From Rhodocyclaceae bacterium UBA2271 (GTDB lineage Bacteria; Pseudomonadota; Gammaproteobacteria; Burkholderiales; Rhodocyclaceae), in NCBI GenBank assembly GCA_002347405.1, contig DDXB01000046.1, positions 1 through 7,475 of the forward strand: 7,475 bases of DNA, given 5' to 3'. The notes under the pieces are model-generated. The model worked only from the letters and a program-made list of their open reading frames with translations, had not been told where the DNA came from and made no database searches. Shown piece after piece: positions 1-4,655 of this stretch (the stretch's first letter is position 1; each line of letters begins with the position of its first letter). The position numbers were made by a program, and so were the translations under genes.

Positions 1-132
1 GCGGCAACTACCTTGACGCGCGCCGTCGTCGTCGCAGTACTGGTTCTCGGGATTGCCTGTTATGGCCTATGGCGGCTATACCAGCATCGACGTCGGGAAA
101 GAACCCCGAGATTGATCTTCAAGGGCAAGTAG
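1..132 (+). CDS. 3' end of an unknown gene with a C-terminal membrane helix (partial)
   Basis: Frame 1 is open from the window edge to a TAG at 130-132 and encodes 43 residues; the start lies outside the window. A hydrophobic stretch (about residues 8-22, AVVVAVLVLGIACYG) is followed by aromatic residues and a strongly basic tail (QHRRRER...KGK). By the positive-inside rule this suggests a protein anchored by a C-terminal helix with a short cytoplasmic tail. The family cannot be named from this tail; it could be a conjugation, secretion, phage-coat-like or toxin-type membrane protein. A terminator-like hairpin follows about 45 bases after the stop, supporting a real gene end. Open frame, hydrophobic segment and stop are seen; topology is inferred. 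Confidence 0.5.
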   Translation, partial: AATTLTRAVVVAVLVLGIACYGLWRLYQHRRRERTPRLIFKGK

Positions 133-176
133 GTTGTATGCAGTAAGTATTGCCGCATAGCAGTACCCAGTCGAGA

Positions 177-196
177 GCCCCGTGAGGGGTATTTTT
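177..196 (+). terminator. Weak intrinsic terminator after the left-edge gene
   Basis: CCCC (178-181) and GGGG (186-189) form a short all-GC stem closed by a GTGA tetraloop, extendable by one G-U pair, and followed by TATTTTT. It lies 45 bases after the TAG of the upstream gene. The stem is only 4-5 bp, so it is a modest terminator at best. Confidence 0.4.
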
Positions 197-253
197 ACGC
201 CCGTAGTTTTACTGCAAAACAACAAGAGCTTTTCGCGAGGTTATGGTGCTCCA

Positions 254-270
254 GGCCAGACACACTGGCC
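254..270. repeat. Perfect 6-bp inverted repeat
   Basis: GGCCAG (254-259) and CTGGCC (265-270) are perfect complements separated by ACACA. No T-run follows on either strand, so it is not an obvious terminator. It is the second of several hairpins in the 133-393 gap and could be an RNA hairpin in the H-NS 3' region or a protein-binding dyad. Confidence 0.45.
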
Positions 271-281
271 ATAAATGAAAA

Positions 282-349
282 CGTCGCAACCCTCGAAAGG
301 CCCTGATCGTCAATGGATGAATTTCATCTTGCGACGGTTGGGGCCTTTT
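282..349. other. Two interlocked inverted repeats, candidate pseudoknotted RNA or paired terminators
   Basis: CGTCGCAA (282-289) complements TTGCGACG (329-336), and AAAGGCCC (296-303) complements GGGCCTTT (341-348). Both pairs are perfect 8-mers. The order is A, B, A', B', so the stems interlock as a pseudoknot rather than nest. A small dyad GATGAA/TTCATC (316-321/323-328) fills the central loop. On the + strand the last arm runs into TTTTCTTTT; on the - strand the outer arm runs into a T-rich stretch downstream of the H-NS stop. The element could therefore terminate transcription from both sides, or be a structured RNA. The pairing is seen; function is inferred. Confidence 0.45.
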
Positions 350-393
350 CTTTTCAGAATGCCACAAGGTGTTGCTGGATAAAACTCGATAAT

Positions 394-759
394 TCAAACT
401 GCTGAATTAATCAGTGCCGAATCCAGCGAGCCACTATTCTTCAATTCCTGAGCCCATAAAGGAGCTCTACCTCGTCCTGTCCAGGTCTGTTCTGGATTGG
501 CAGGATTGCGATACTTTGGGGCTACCTTGGTACGAGTAGCGGTGGCCTTCTTCGATCCGCGTTTTGCCCTAGCAGGCTTTCCCTTTTTTAATGCTTCGGC
601 TATCTGTGCAGCAGTAATTCCATTCTCATTCGCAAGCTGGACGATCTTGGCAATCACCTTGCCTTGGGATCGATTCAGGAGTTCCTTTTCCTTTTTATCC
701 AAATCAGCTTTTGCTTTACGAATCTTAGCCAATTGTGATTCAACTGTTGTGCGAGCCAT
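394..759 (-). CDS. H-NS family nucleoid-associated protein (xenogeneic silencer)
   Basis: 121 residues. The N-terminal half is charged and helical (about 1-60; coiled-coil-like stretch around KIRKAKADLDKKEKELLNR), as in the H-NS oligomerisation region. A basic Ala/Lys/Arg linker (about 60-82) follows, then the C-terminal DNA-binding module with the hallmark TWTGRGRAPLW at 92-102. H-NS proteins bind the minor groove of AT-rich DNA and repress horizontally acquired genes. Start ATG at 757-759 is supported by GGAG at 766-769, six bases upstream. The gene is divergent from the small-gene cluster on the right. An H-NS copy on a mobile element probably lets it enter a host quietly or controls its own genes (inference). 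The family call is firm; the regulatory targets are not known. Confidence 0.93.
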   Translation of the reverse strand: MARTTVESQLAKIRKAKADLDKKEKELLNRSQGKVIAKIVQLANENGITAAQIAEALKKGKPARAKRGSKKATATRTKVAPKYRNPANPEQTWTGRGRAPLWAQELKNSGSLDSALINSAV

Positions 760-812
760 GTATTTCTCCGAGGGGTGAATTGATTGAAAGGTATCTCACT
801 TAAGACATAGCC

Positions 813-823
813 AGTATATAGCA
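813..823 (-). promoter_or_regulatory. Probable extended -10 promoter of the H-NS gene
   Basis: Read on the - strand, TGC is followed directly by TATATACT, giving an extended -10 element (TGn plus TATATA or TATACT) about 55-60 bases before the H-NS start codon. No good -35 hexamer is visible, as is common with extended -10 promoters. The site lies in the divergent intergenic region. Confidence 0.4.
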
Positions 824-845
824 AGCCACAGAGATTCATTAACAG

Positions 846-882
846 GCCGTCCGGGTATTCCTACTGGGCGGCTTTCTATTTT
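846..882 (+). terminator. Terminator-like hairpin just upstream of the small-gene operon
   Basis: GCCGTCC (846-852) pairs with GGGCGGC (866-872) over 7 bp with one G-T wobble. A further GTA/TAC stem (855-857/862-864) can form inside. TTTCTATTTT follows at 873-882. This has the form of an intrinsic terminator on the + strand. It sits between a divergent promoter region and the SD of the next + gene, only 13 bases from that SD, with no + gene just upstream to end. It may act as an attenuator in the operon leader (inference). Confidence 0.5.
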
Positions 883-906
883 GATTATTTGATTCAGGAG
901 ATGTTT

Positions 907-1263
907 ATGCCAGCACCCATCGACCCCATCGTTGCCGATCTATTGTCCCGGCTCAGCGAGAACCTGCAAGAGGACTTCGAGGAACGCGCAGCCATCCTGG
1001 AATTTGATGCCAACTTTCCTCGGCGGCTGGCTGAGAGTTTGGGCCTGCTCGATGTACTGCGCCGCAATCTTTCCGGACTGACTGGCGTTACCGCATTGCA
1101 AATTGAGTTGGACGGCCAAACGGAATGGCTGGCAGTGACCGATGCGGATCATGTTCGGCAGCACCTCGCAGATATTCACGCCAAGGTCATTGCGGAGGTC
1201 GATTTGAAGGTTGCACTAGAAGAACAGTATGCCGGATGTGCTTGTCTGTGTTCATTGGGCTGA
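907..1263 (+). CDS. Unknown 118-aa acidic protein
   Basis: Starts at ATG 907 because AGGAG at 896-900 is six bases upstream; an ATG at 901 and a TTG at 889 are worse placed. The product is acidic and mostly helical in appearance. Residues about 22-46 (EDFEERAAILEFDANFPRR) resemble an EERAAI-E-D motif that I recall in assorted phage and mobile-element proteins, which I cannot verify here. The middle (about 60-75) looks like two beta strands (VTALQIEL, TEWLAVT). The C-terminus has a CACLC cysteine cluster. There is no signal peptide or membrane helix. It is the first gene of the + cluster and is preceded by a terminator-like leader hairpin. Function unknown; probably a real gene given its SD. 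Confidence 0.6.
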   Translation: MPAPIDPIVADLLSRLSENLQEDFEERAAILEFDANFPRRLAESLGLLDVLRRNLSGLTGVTALQIELDGQTEWLAVTDADHVRQHLADIHAKVIAEVDLKVALEEQYAGCACLCSLG

Positions 1264-1280
1264 ATGCAACTGCGCACGCT

Positions 1281-1308
1281 TTGCCATCTTATACAGATAG
1301 CATATATT
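1281..1308 (+). promoter_or_regulatory. Sigma70-like promoter for the 177-aa gene
   Basis: TTGCCA (1281-1286) and TATATT (1303-1308) are separated by 16 bases, close to the sigma70 consensus. The pair lies in the 81-base gap between the 118-aa and 177-aa genes. The three downstream small genes may therefore have their own transcript, independent of the leader hairpin further upstream. Confidence 0.5.
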
Positions 1309-1344
1309 CATTACTTCGCTATACCATTACTCAAGGAGACTTAC

Positions 1345-1878
1345 ATGCAAGAACCCGCATCGCAGCACAAATCCAATCCCGACATGCGCATCCTAAAGAT
1401 CGGCACATGCCCCACCCTGGCCCAATTATCGGAGATCACCTACATGGTGGGCATTCCAATCGATTCACAGAATATTCCCGATGCCTGCTTGCGTATTTCC
1501 GGAAATTCCTCTGCCGGGAAATGGAATGGAGATTGGATACCGATCAGCCGAATCGATCGCCTGTTATCTGCATTGCCACAGGAGCAGAGTTTTACCGCTG
1601 CTGCATTCCACCCGCTTTATCCCAATGCCAGTACCAATTCTCCGGGATTCATGGCCGGGATTTGCCTAAATCTCGGATTGATTTCTCGTGTCGAAGGCGG
1701 CAGAGCGTATATCCGCGATAGTGGCCAGATGTTTTGGGCAGAAATGGAGAAAGCGCTGGCGGCAGGCGTCAACCTCGTATCGTCACCTATGGTGCATACC
1801 GCTGGCAATAACGGTGGCGACACTCCAAAGGTCAATCCGGGGAAGAAGTCGAAGTCAGTTTCCACGGCCAATGCTTGA
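1345..1878 (+). CDS. Unknown 177-aa protein of the small-gene operon
   Basis: Start ATG 1345 is chosen for AAGGAG at 1333-1338, six bases upstream. An in-frame ATG at 1264, overlapping the previous gene's region, lacks an SD. The protein is soluble: a mixed N-terminal part, then about residues 83-138 with helix-like and strand-like segments (FMAGICLNLGLI, RVEGGRAYIRDSG, FWAEMEKALAAG) that could be a winged-helix-like fold, then a Gly/Asn/Lys-rich, probably disordered tail (GKKSKSVSTANA). The possible winged helix would fit a DNA-binding or regulatory role, but this is a weak structural guess. Its stop overlaps the start of the next gene, which implies translational coupling. I do not recognise the family. 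Confidence 0.6.
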   Translation: MQEPASQHKSNPDMRILKIGTCPTLAQLSEITYMVGIPIDSQNIPDACLRISGNSSAGKWNGDWIPISRIDRLLSALPQEQSFTAAAFHPLYPNASTNSPGFMAGICLNLGLISRVEGGRAYIRDSGQMFWAEMEKALAAGVNLVSSPMVHTAGNNGGDTPKVNPGKKSKSVSTANA

Positions 1879-2095
1879 GGTCGGCTTGATCACCTTCGCC
1901 GCACTGTGCATGGCGATTAAGGTACTTCGTCTATATGCGGCAGTCGCACTAGCGGTACTTGCTGCCATACACCCATTTTTTGCAACAGGTCTGGCCGTTC
2001 TGGCTGGACTCATTTTCCTTGTAACCCGTAGCTCAATAGGAGGCTCAAATGCTCGATCGTTACTGGCTGGACGCAGCAGAACTCGTGATGAATGA
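1871..2095 (+). CDS. Small hydrophobic membrane protein, 74 aa
   Basis: ATG 1871 overlaps the preceding stop (1876-1878) by eight bases and has no convincing SD, the pattern of a gene translated by coupling. An internal ATG at 1910 is an alternative start. The product is strongly hydrophobic: about residues 3-17 (short), 20-35 (LYAAVALAVLAAIHPFF) and 38-52 (ATGLAVLAGLIFLV) are candidate membrane segments, followed by a basic cytoplasmic-type tail rich in Ser, Arg and Gly. It likely sits in the inner membrane with two or three passes. Function unknown; holin-like, toxin-like or membrane-scaffold roles are possible but unsupported. The 44-aa gene below overlaps its 3' end in another frame. Confidence 0.5.
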   Translation: MLEVGLITFAALCMAIKVLRLYAAVALAVLAAIHPFFATGLAVLAGLIFLVTRSSIGGSNARSLLAGRSRTRDE

Positions 2096-2183
2096 AGATT
2101 ATGTCGATGCACTGGATGATGCCGCACTGTCCCAAGCAGTATCAGCAATGGCGTCCTCTCTGGCCCATGCAGCACAAGATTGA
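2049..2183 (+). CDS. Overlapping 44-aa acidic protein
   Basis: ATG 2049 follows a near-perfect SD, AGGAGG at 2038-2043, five bases upstream, and runs to TGA 2181-2183. The first 47 bases overlap the 3' end of the membrane-protein gene in another frame. The product (begins MLDRYWLDAAELVMNEDYVD) has nine Asp/Glu, one Arg and no Lys, and looks helical and alanine-rich. The SD is the best in the cluster, which is the main reason to call so short a frame a gene. It is the last gene of the operon; a perfect-looking dyad follows its stop. Function unknown; being small, acidic and coupled to a membrane protein, it might bind that protein or another basic partner (inference). Confidence 0.5.
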   Translation: MLDRYWLDAAELVMNEDYVDALDDAALSQAVSAMASSLAHAAQD

Positions 2184-2195
2184 CCCGTAACATCC

Positions 2196-2216
2196 CGGAC
2201 ACTGTAATGGTGTCTG
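2196..2216. repeat. 7-bp dyad just after the small-gene operon
   Basis: CGGACAC (2196-2202) pairs with GTGTCTG (2210-2216) with one G-T wobble and a 7-base loop. It starts 13 bases after the 44-aa stop. There is no T-run, so it is more likely an RNA 3' stabilising hairpin or an operator than an intrinsic terminator. Confidence 0.35.
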
Positions 2217-2401
2217 CTCGCCGCTGATCCCCCCAGTCGGCTAAACCTCCCTGCCACACTCTCCCAAGATTTTCGAGCAGCGTCAACGATCCGCCAGCAG
2301 CGGAGGACTTCGTTCGTTCGGAATTCTTGGGGGAATGGCAGGAGGTCAGAAATCCAGATTTTCAGATTCGCACCGCATCCAGTTTCGCACTCACCCCCCT
2401 C

Positions 2402-2445
2402 CGAAAACCTGCCACGGGGCGAAAACCTGAAAACCTGCGAACCTG
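2402..2445. repeat. Iteron-like cluster of AAAACCTG words
   Basis: CGAAAACCTG occurs at 2402-2411 and 2420-2429, GAAAACCTG again at 2429-2437 (sharing a G), and a shortened CGAACCTG at 2438-2445. The starts are spaced about 18, 8 and 10 bases apart. The same ten bases AAAACCTGCC (2404-2413) recur inverted as GGCAGGTTTT at 4291-4300, after the ATPase gene. The repeats are shorter and less regular than classical plasmid iterons, so binding by the ATPase or a partner is only a possibility. Confidence 0.45.
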
Positions 2446-2511
2446 ACTTCCCGGCGCGGCCCGGACTGTTGTCTGCTGACGACAGCGACACAAAAAATAT
2501 CCACGCCGCTC

Positions 2512-2540
2512 TTGAAATACGAAAGGCATACCCATACACT
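2512..2540 (+). promoter_or_regulatory. Sigma70-like promoter of the ATPase gene
   Basis: TTGAAA (2512-2517), a 17-base spacer and TACACT (2535-2540) match the sigma70 consensus at five and four of six positions with ideal spacing. It would give a leader of about 165 bases before the ATPase start, containing the 15-bp tandem duplication. Confidence 0.45.
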
Positions 2541-2616
2541 ACGCGGCAGTCGATGCAAATTTATTTCGTGGCCAACATCCGGCATCGACTTCGATACTAG
2601 CTGCTTCGAGCAGTGC

Positions 2617-2646
2617 GTGACTCTCCAGATTGTGACTCTCCAGATT
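2617..2646. repeat. 15-bp perfect tandem duplication
   Basis: GTGACTCTCCAGATT is repeated twice back to back (2617-2631, 2632-2646). The core CCAGATT also occurs at 2354-2360. It lies in the predicted leader of the ATPase mRNA, 65 bases before its start codon. It could be a recent replication-slippage duplication or a two-copy binding site. Confidence 0.6.
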
Positions 2647-2711
2647 GCTTCCCCAAGTGGGGCGTACCGGTGGAAACCGGCGGCGATTGGCCTCGCTATA
2701 TGGAGAGTTAC

Positions 2712-4235
2712 ATGAGCATAATAGAACTTAGCAAGGAAGAGTTGTTCTTGGCGATGACTGGCCAGGAATATCAGCAGTCGGAAGCTAACGACAGTATTTC
2801 AGACAGCAGTACGCATGAGAGTCCTACCTCGTCCTTTCAAGAAATTGCACCAATTCTGCAAGAGATTGGACGCATAAAGGACGATCTGGACAAGATCCAC
2901 CTGGATCGAGTGAGCTACAAGGAACTTCGCGGCATCATTGCCTTGGTTCATCAACGGACTCGGGGTGAGGATGAAGGTCGCGCTTTTGTCGATTGGTATT
3001 TACCCAAGCCTACGGGCACGCTGGAATTGGGTGAAATCGAACAAGCCTGGACGTCAATCGGCAAGAATGAAGCGAAAGCTCCAAGCATCAACTTGCAATC
3101 GCTGATCGAGAAGTATCCAAAGAAGACCGCCGAAGCACCACCAATCATTTTGGCGTCTGCATCAGACCAGCCGAAAACCGAAGACGGCACCATTGCACAG
3201 ATTCCGCCTGCCCGTAATGTGCTGGATCGCTACACCCTCAATGACCAGCTGGAAGAAATCGAGCGTCAGGCTGTAGCGCAGGTGCCAGTGCTTGGCCAGT
3301 TTGCATTGCTTGGCCAATCAACAGTTATTTACGCTTGCCCCAATGCAGGAAAAACACTCATCACGATTGCTGAAATCATCAACACGATCAAGGCAGGCAA
3401 GATCAATCCCGCCGATCTTTACTACATCAACAACGACGACACGACAAATGGTCTGGTGGAGAAGTTGCGTATCGCCAATGAATATGATTTCAAGATGATC
3501 GCTGAGACTTTCCAGGATTTTCAGGCCAGCGACCTCCAGCGCATTGTGCGTGAATTGATCGAGAAAGGTCATGCTCGCGGAAAGGTGTTGATCCTCGATA
3601 CCACGACGAAATTTGTCAACGTATTGAAGGCCGACGAAGCCAGAGAGTTCACCAAAATGATTCGCAAGTTGGTCTTGCAGGGCGGTACCGTGATTGCCTT
3701 GGCCCACGCCAACAAAAATCCTGGCCCCGACGGCAAACCGGTCTACCGTGGTACCACCGACCTCATCAACGACTCAGATTGTGTGTATGTGATGTCGCAG
3801 GTGCAAGCCACCAATAATGAAAAAGTCGTGCTGCTGGAAAACCGCAAGCGTCGCGGCAACGTGCCAGATTCGGTGGCCTACAGTTACTCGACCGAGCCCG
3901 GCATTTCTTACACAGAATTGGTGTCTTCGGTAAAGGCCGTCGATCAGGATCAACTCGATGCCTTCCAGAAGGCCGAAGTGTTGAAGTCGGACGCCGAGGT
4001 GATTGCTGCTGCGGTGTCTGCCATCCAGGCGGGCACCAACACCAAGATGCTGCTAGCCGATGCGGTTGCCGAACGTGCAGGCATTAGCAAACGTCAGGCG
4101 ATAAAGGTCATCGAACGTTACACCGGCAATGACCCGACACTTCATCGCTGGACTTTCGTAGTTAAGGAGCGCGGTGCAAAGGTTTTCGAACTGCTGGACA
4201 CCGCACCAGCACCGACCAACGACACAATCGGCTGA
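2712..4235 (+). CDS. RepA/AAA_25-like RecA-fold ATPase, probable replicative helicase of the element
   Basis: 507 residues from ATG 2712, chosen for GGAGAG at 2702-2707; the frame is open further upstream, but ATG 2700 has no SD. About residues 1-170 are a variable, partly helical N-terminal region. The RecA core spans about 190-395: Walker A-like ACPNAGKT at 208-215 (K214, T215), a Walker B strand KVLILD at 291-296 (D296), a sensor-type strand VIALAHANK at 327-335, then RGTTDLINDSD (346-356) and a basic LLENRKRRG (374-382) that may supply arginine fingers. About 425-497 looks like a winged helix (VAERAGISKRQAIKVIERY). This layout matches RepA-like hexameric helicases and AAA_25 ATPases of plasmids and phages, which unwind DNA at an origin. 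The first Gly of Walker A is Ala. A strong terminator follows. Other roles for this ATPase family, such as phage-satellite functions, cannot be excluded. Confidence 0.72.
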   Translation: MSIIELSKEELFLAMTGQEYQQSEANDSISDSSTHESPTSSFQEIAPILQEIGRIKDDLDKIHLDRVSYKELRGIIALVHQRTRGEDEGRAFVDWYLPKPTGTLELGEIEQAWTSIGKNEAKAPSINLQSLIEKYPKKTAEAPPIILASASDQPKTEDGTIAQIPPARNVLDRYTLNDQLEEIERQAVAQVPVLGQFALLGQSTVIYACPNAGKTLITIAEIINTIKAGKINPADLYYINNDDTTNGLVEKLRIANEYDFKMIAETFQDFQASDLQRIVRELIEKGHARGKVLILDTTTKFVNVLKADEAREFTKMIRKLVLQGGTVIALAHANKNPGPDGKPVYRGTTDLINDSDCVYVMSQVQATNNEKVVLLENRKRRGNVPDSVAYSYSTEPGISYTELVSSVKAVDQDQLDAFQKAEVLKSDAEVIAAAVSAIQAGTNTKMLLADAVAERAGISKRQAIKVIERYTGNDPTLHRWTFVVKERGAKVFELLDTAPAPTNDTIG

Positions 4236-4309
4236 GTTCGCACCACGCCAGACAGCCGCAGTTTTTCAGGATTTCAGGCTCGCGGCTCCCGGCAGGTTTT
4301 TACCCCTCG

Positions 4310-4344
4310 CGGCGGTTTCGGATGCTCTCCGGCCGCCGTTTTTT
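4310..4344 (+). terminator. Strong intrinsic terminator after the ATPase gene
   Basis: CGGCGG (4310-4315) pairs with CCGCCG (4333-4338), and CGG (4319-4321) pairs with CCG (4329-4331) across a small internal loop. Six Ts follow at 4339-4344. It starts 75 bases after the ATPase stop and separates that transcription unit from the integrase gene. Confidence 0.8.
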
Positions 4345-4347
4345 ATT

Positions 4348-4394
4348 GCCGGTACAGGCACCCCACCCGCTGGCCTCATACCGGCCCCGCTGGC
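4348..4394. repeat. Inverted repeat with interleaved 9-bp direct repeat
   Basis: GCCGGTA (4348-4354) is the exact reverse complement of TACCGGC (4379-4385). CCCGCTGGC occurs at 4366-4374 and again at 4386-4394, a 20-base period, close to two helical turns. The arrangement suggests protein binding on one DNA face, for example arm-type integrase or excisionase sites, but no such binding is shown. Confidence 0.4.
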
Positions 4395-4655
4395 AGCCCA
4401 AAACTGTCGCCATCACTTTCCCCTAGCCGCGCCCCGGTCGTCCCGCCTGCGCCCACTATGCGCGAACTGGCCACCGTCCCCGCGCCGACCGACTGGAGTT
4501 TTCCGCGACGGCAGCTGGCCACTACTTTGAAGATTCGCATCGTAATTGCCAATTAAATATCTGCCAAAGAAATGCAATGCCCGCAGCACTGGCCTTTCCG
4601 CAAGGTCGTATGCATTCCACACCAACACACCTATTTTCTACTGGAGGTAATTGCC

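Larger units (their letters stand above)
2184..2711. other. 528-base non-coding region, candidate replication or control region
   Basis: No supported gene on either strand; a long - strand frame here overlaps the 44-aa gene and has a composition-driven, low-complexity product. Contents in order: a dyad at 2196-2216, a small hairpin TCCGC/GCGGA at 2290-2304, related direct words CAGATTTT, CAGATTCGCAC and CAGTTTCGCAC at 2355-2390, clustered AAAACCTG repeats at 2402-2445, a sigma70-like promoter at 2512-2540 and a 15-bp tandem duplication at 2617-2646. Repeat clusters immediately before a RepA-like ATPase gene fit a replication origin or operator region, but this is inferred from position only. 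Confidence 0.35.
4236..4655. other. 420-base gap between the ATPase and integrase genes
   Basis: No supported gene. It holds an inverted copy of the AAAACCTGCC word (4291-4300), a strong terminator (4310-4344), an inverted repeat and a 9-bp direct repeat (4348-4394), a GC-rich middle and then an AT-rich stretch (about 4530-4575). In the last, TTGAAG at about 4528-4533 with a loosely AATTAA-like -10 could form a weak integrase promoter. The 9-bp direct repeats could be arm-type integrase sites (inference). Confidence 0.35.

Noticed and set aside
497..778. + strand hydrophobic frame opposite the H-NS gene
   Set aside because: Antisense of a Lys/Ala-rich gene typically gives Phe/Leu/Ala-rich translations; there is no SD, and H-NS is unmistakable on the other strand.
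1125..1721. + strand open frame of 198 codons in another frame
   Set aside because: It overlaps two better-supported genes that have good SDs, and its product is Cys/Arg/His-rich without plausible structure.
1..2183. Idea that the left half is a filamentous (inovirus) prophage
   Set aside because: A coat-like C-terminal helix with a basic tail, a hairpin-rich gap and small genes are suggestive, but no Zot-type ATPase, rolling-circle initiator or secretin is seen, and the RepA-like ATPase does not fit.
1871..2183. Toxin-antitoxin pair (74-aa membrane protein with 44-aa acidic partner)
   Set aside because: Size and overlap are compatible, but no family motif supports it and the order and coupling are not diagnostic, so it is left as unknown genes.
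2099..2539. - strand open frame of 146 codons
   Set aside because: No SD or recognisable fold; it overlaps the 44-aa gene and the repeat-rich region, and its product is compositionally odd (many Ser, Arg, Trp).
4174..4530. + strand open frame over the ATPase 3' end and terminator
   Set aside because: It runs through a strong intrinsic terminator, has no SD and encodes a Pro/Ala/Arg-rich shadow product.
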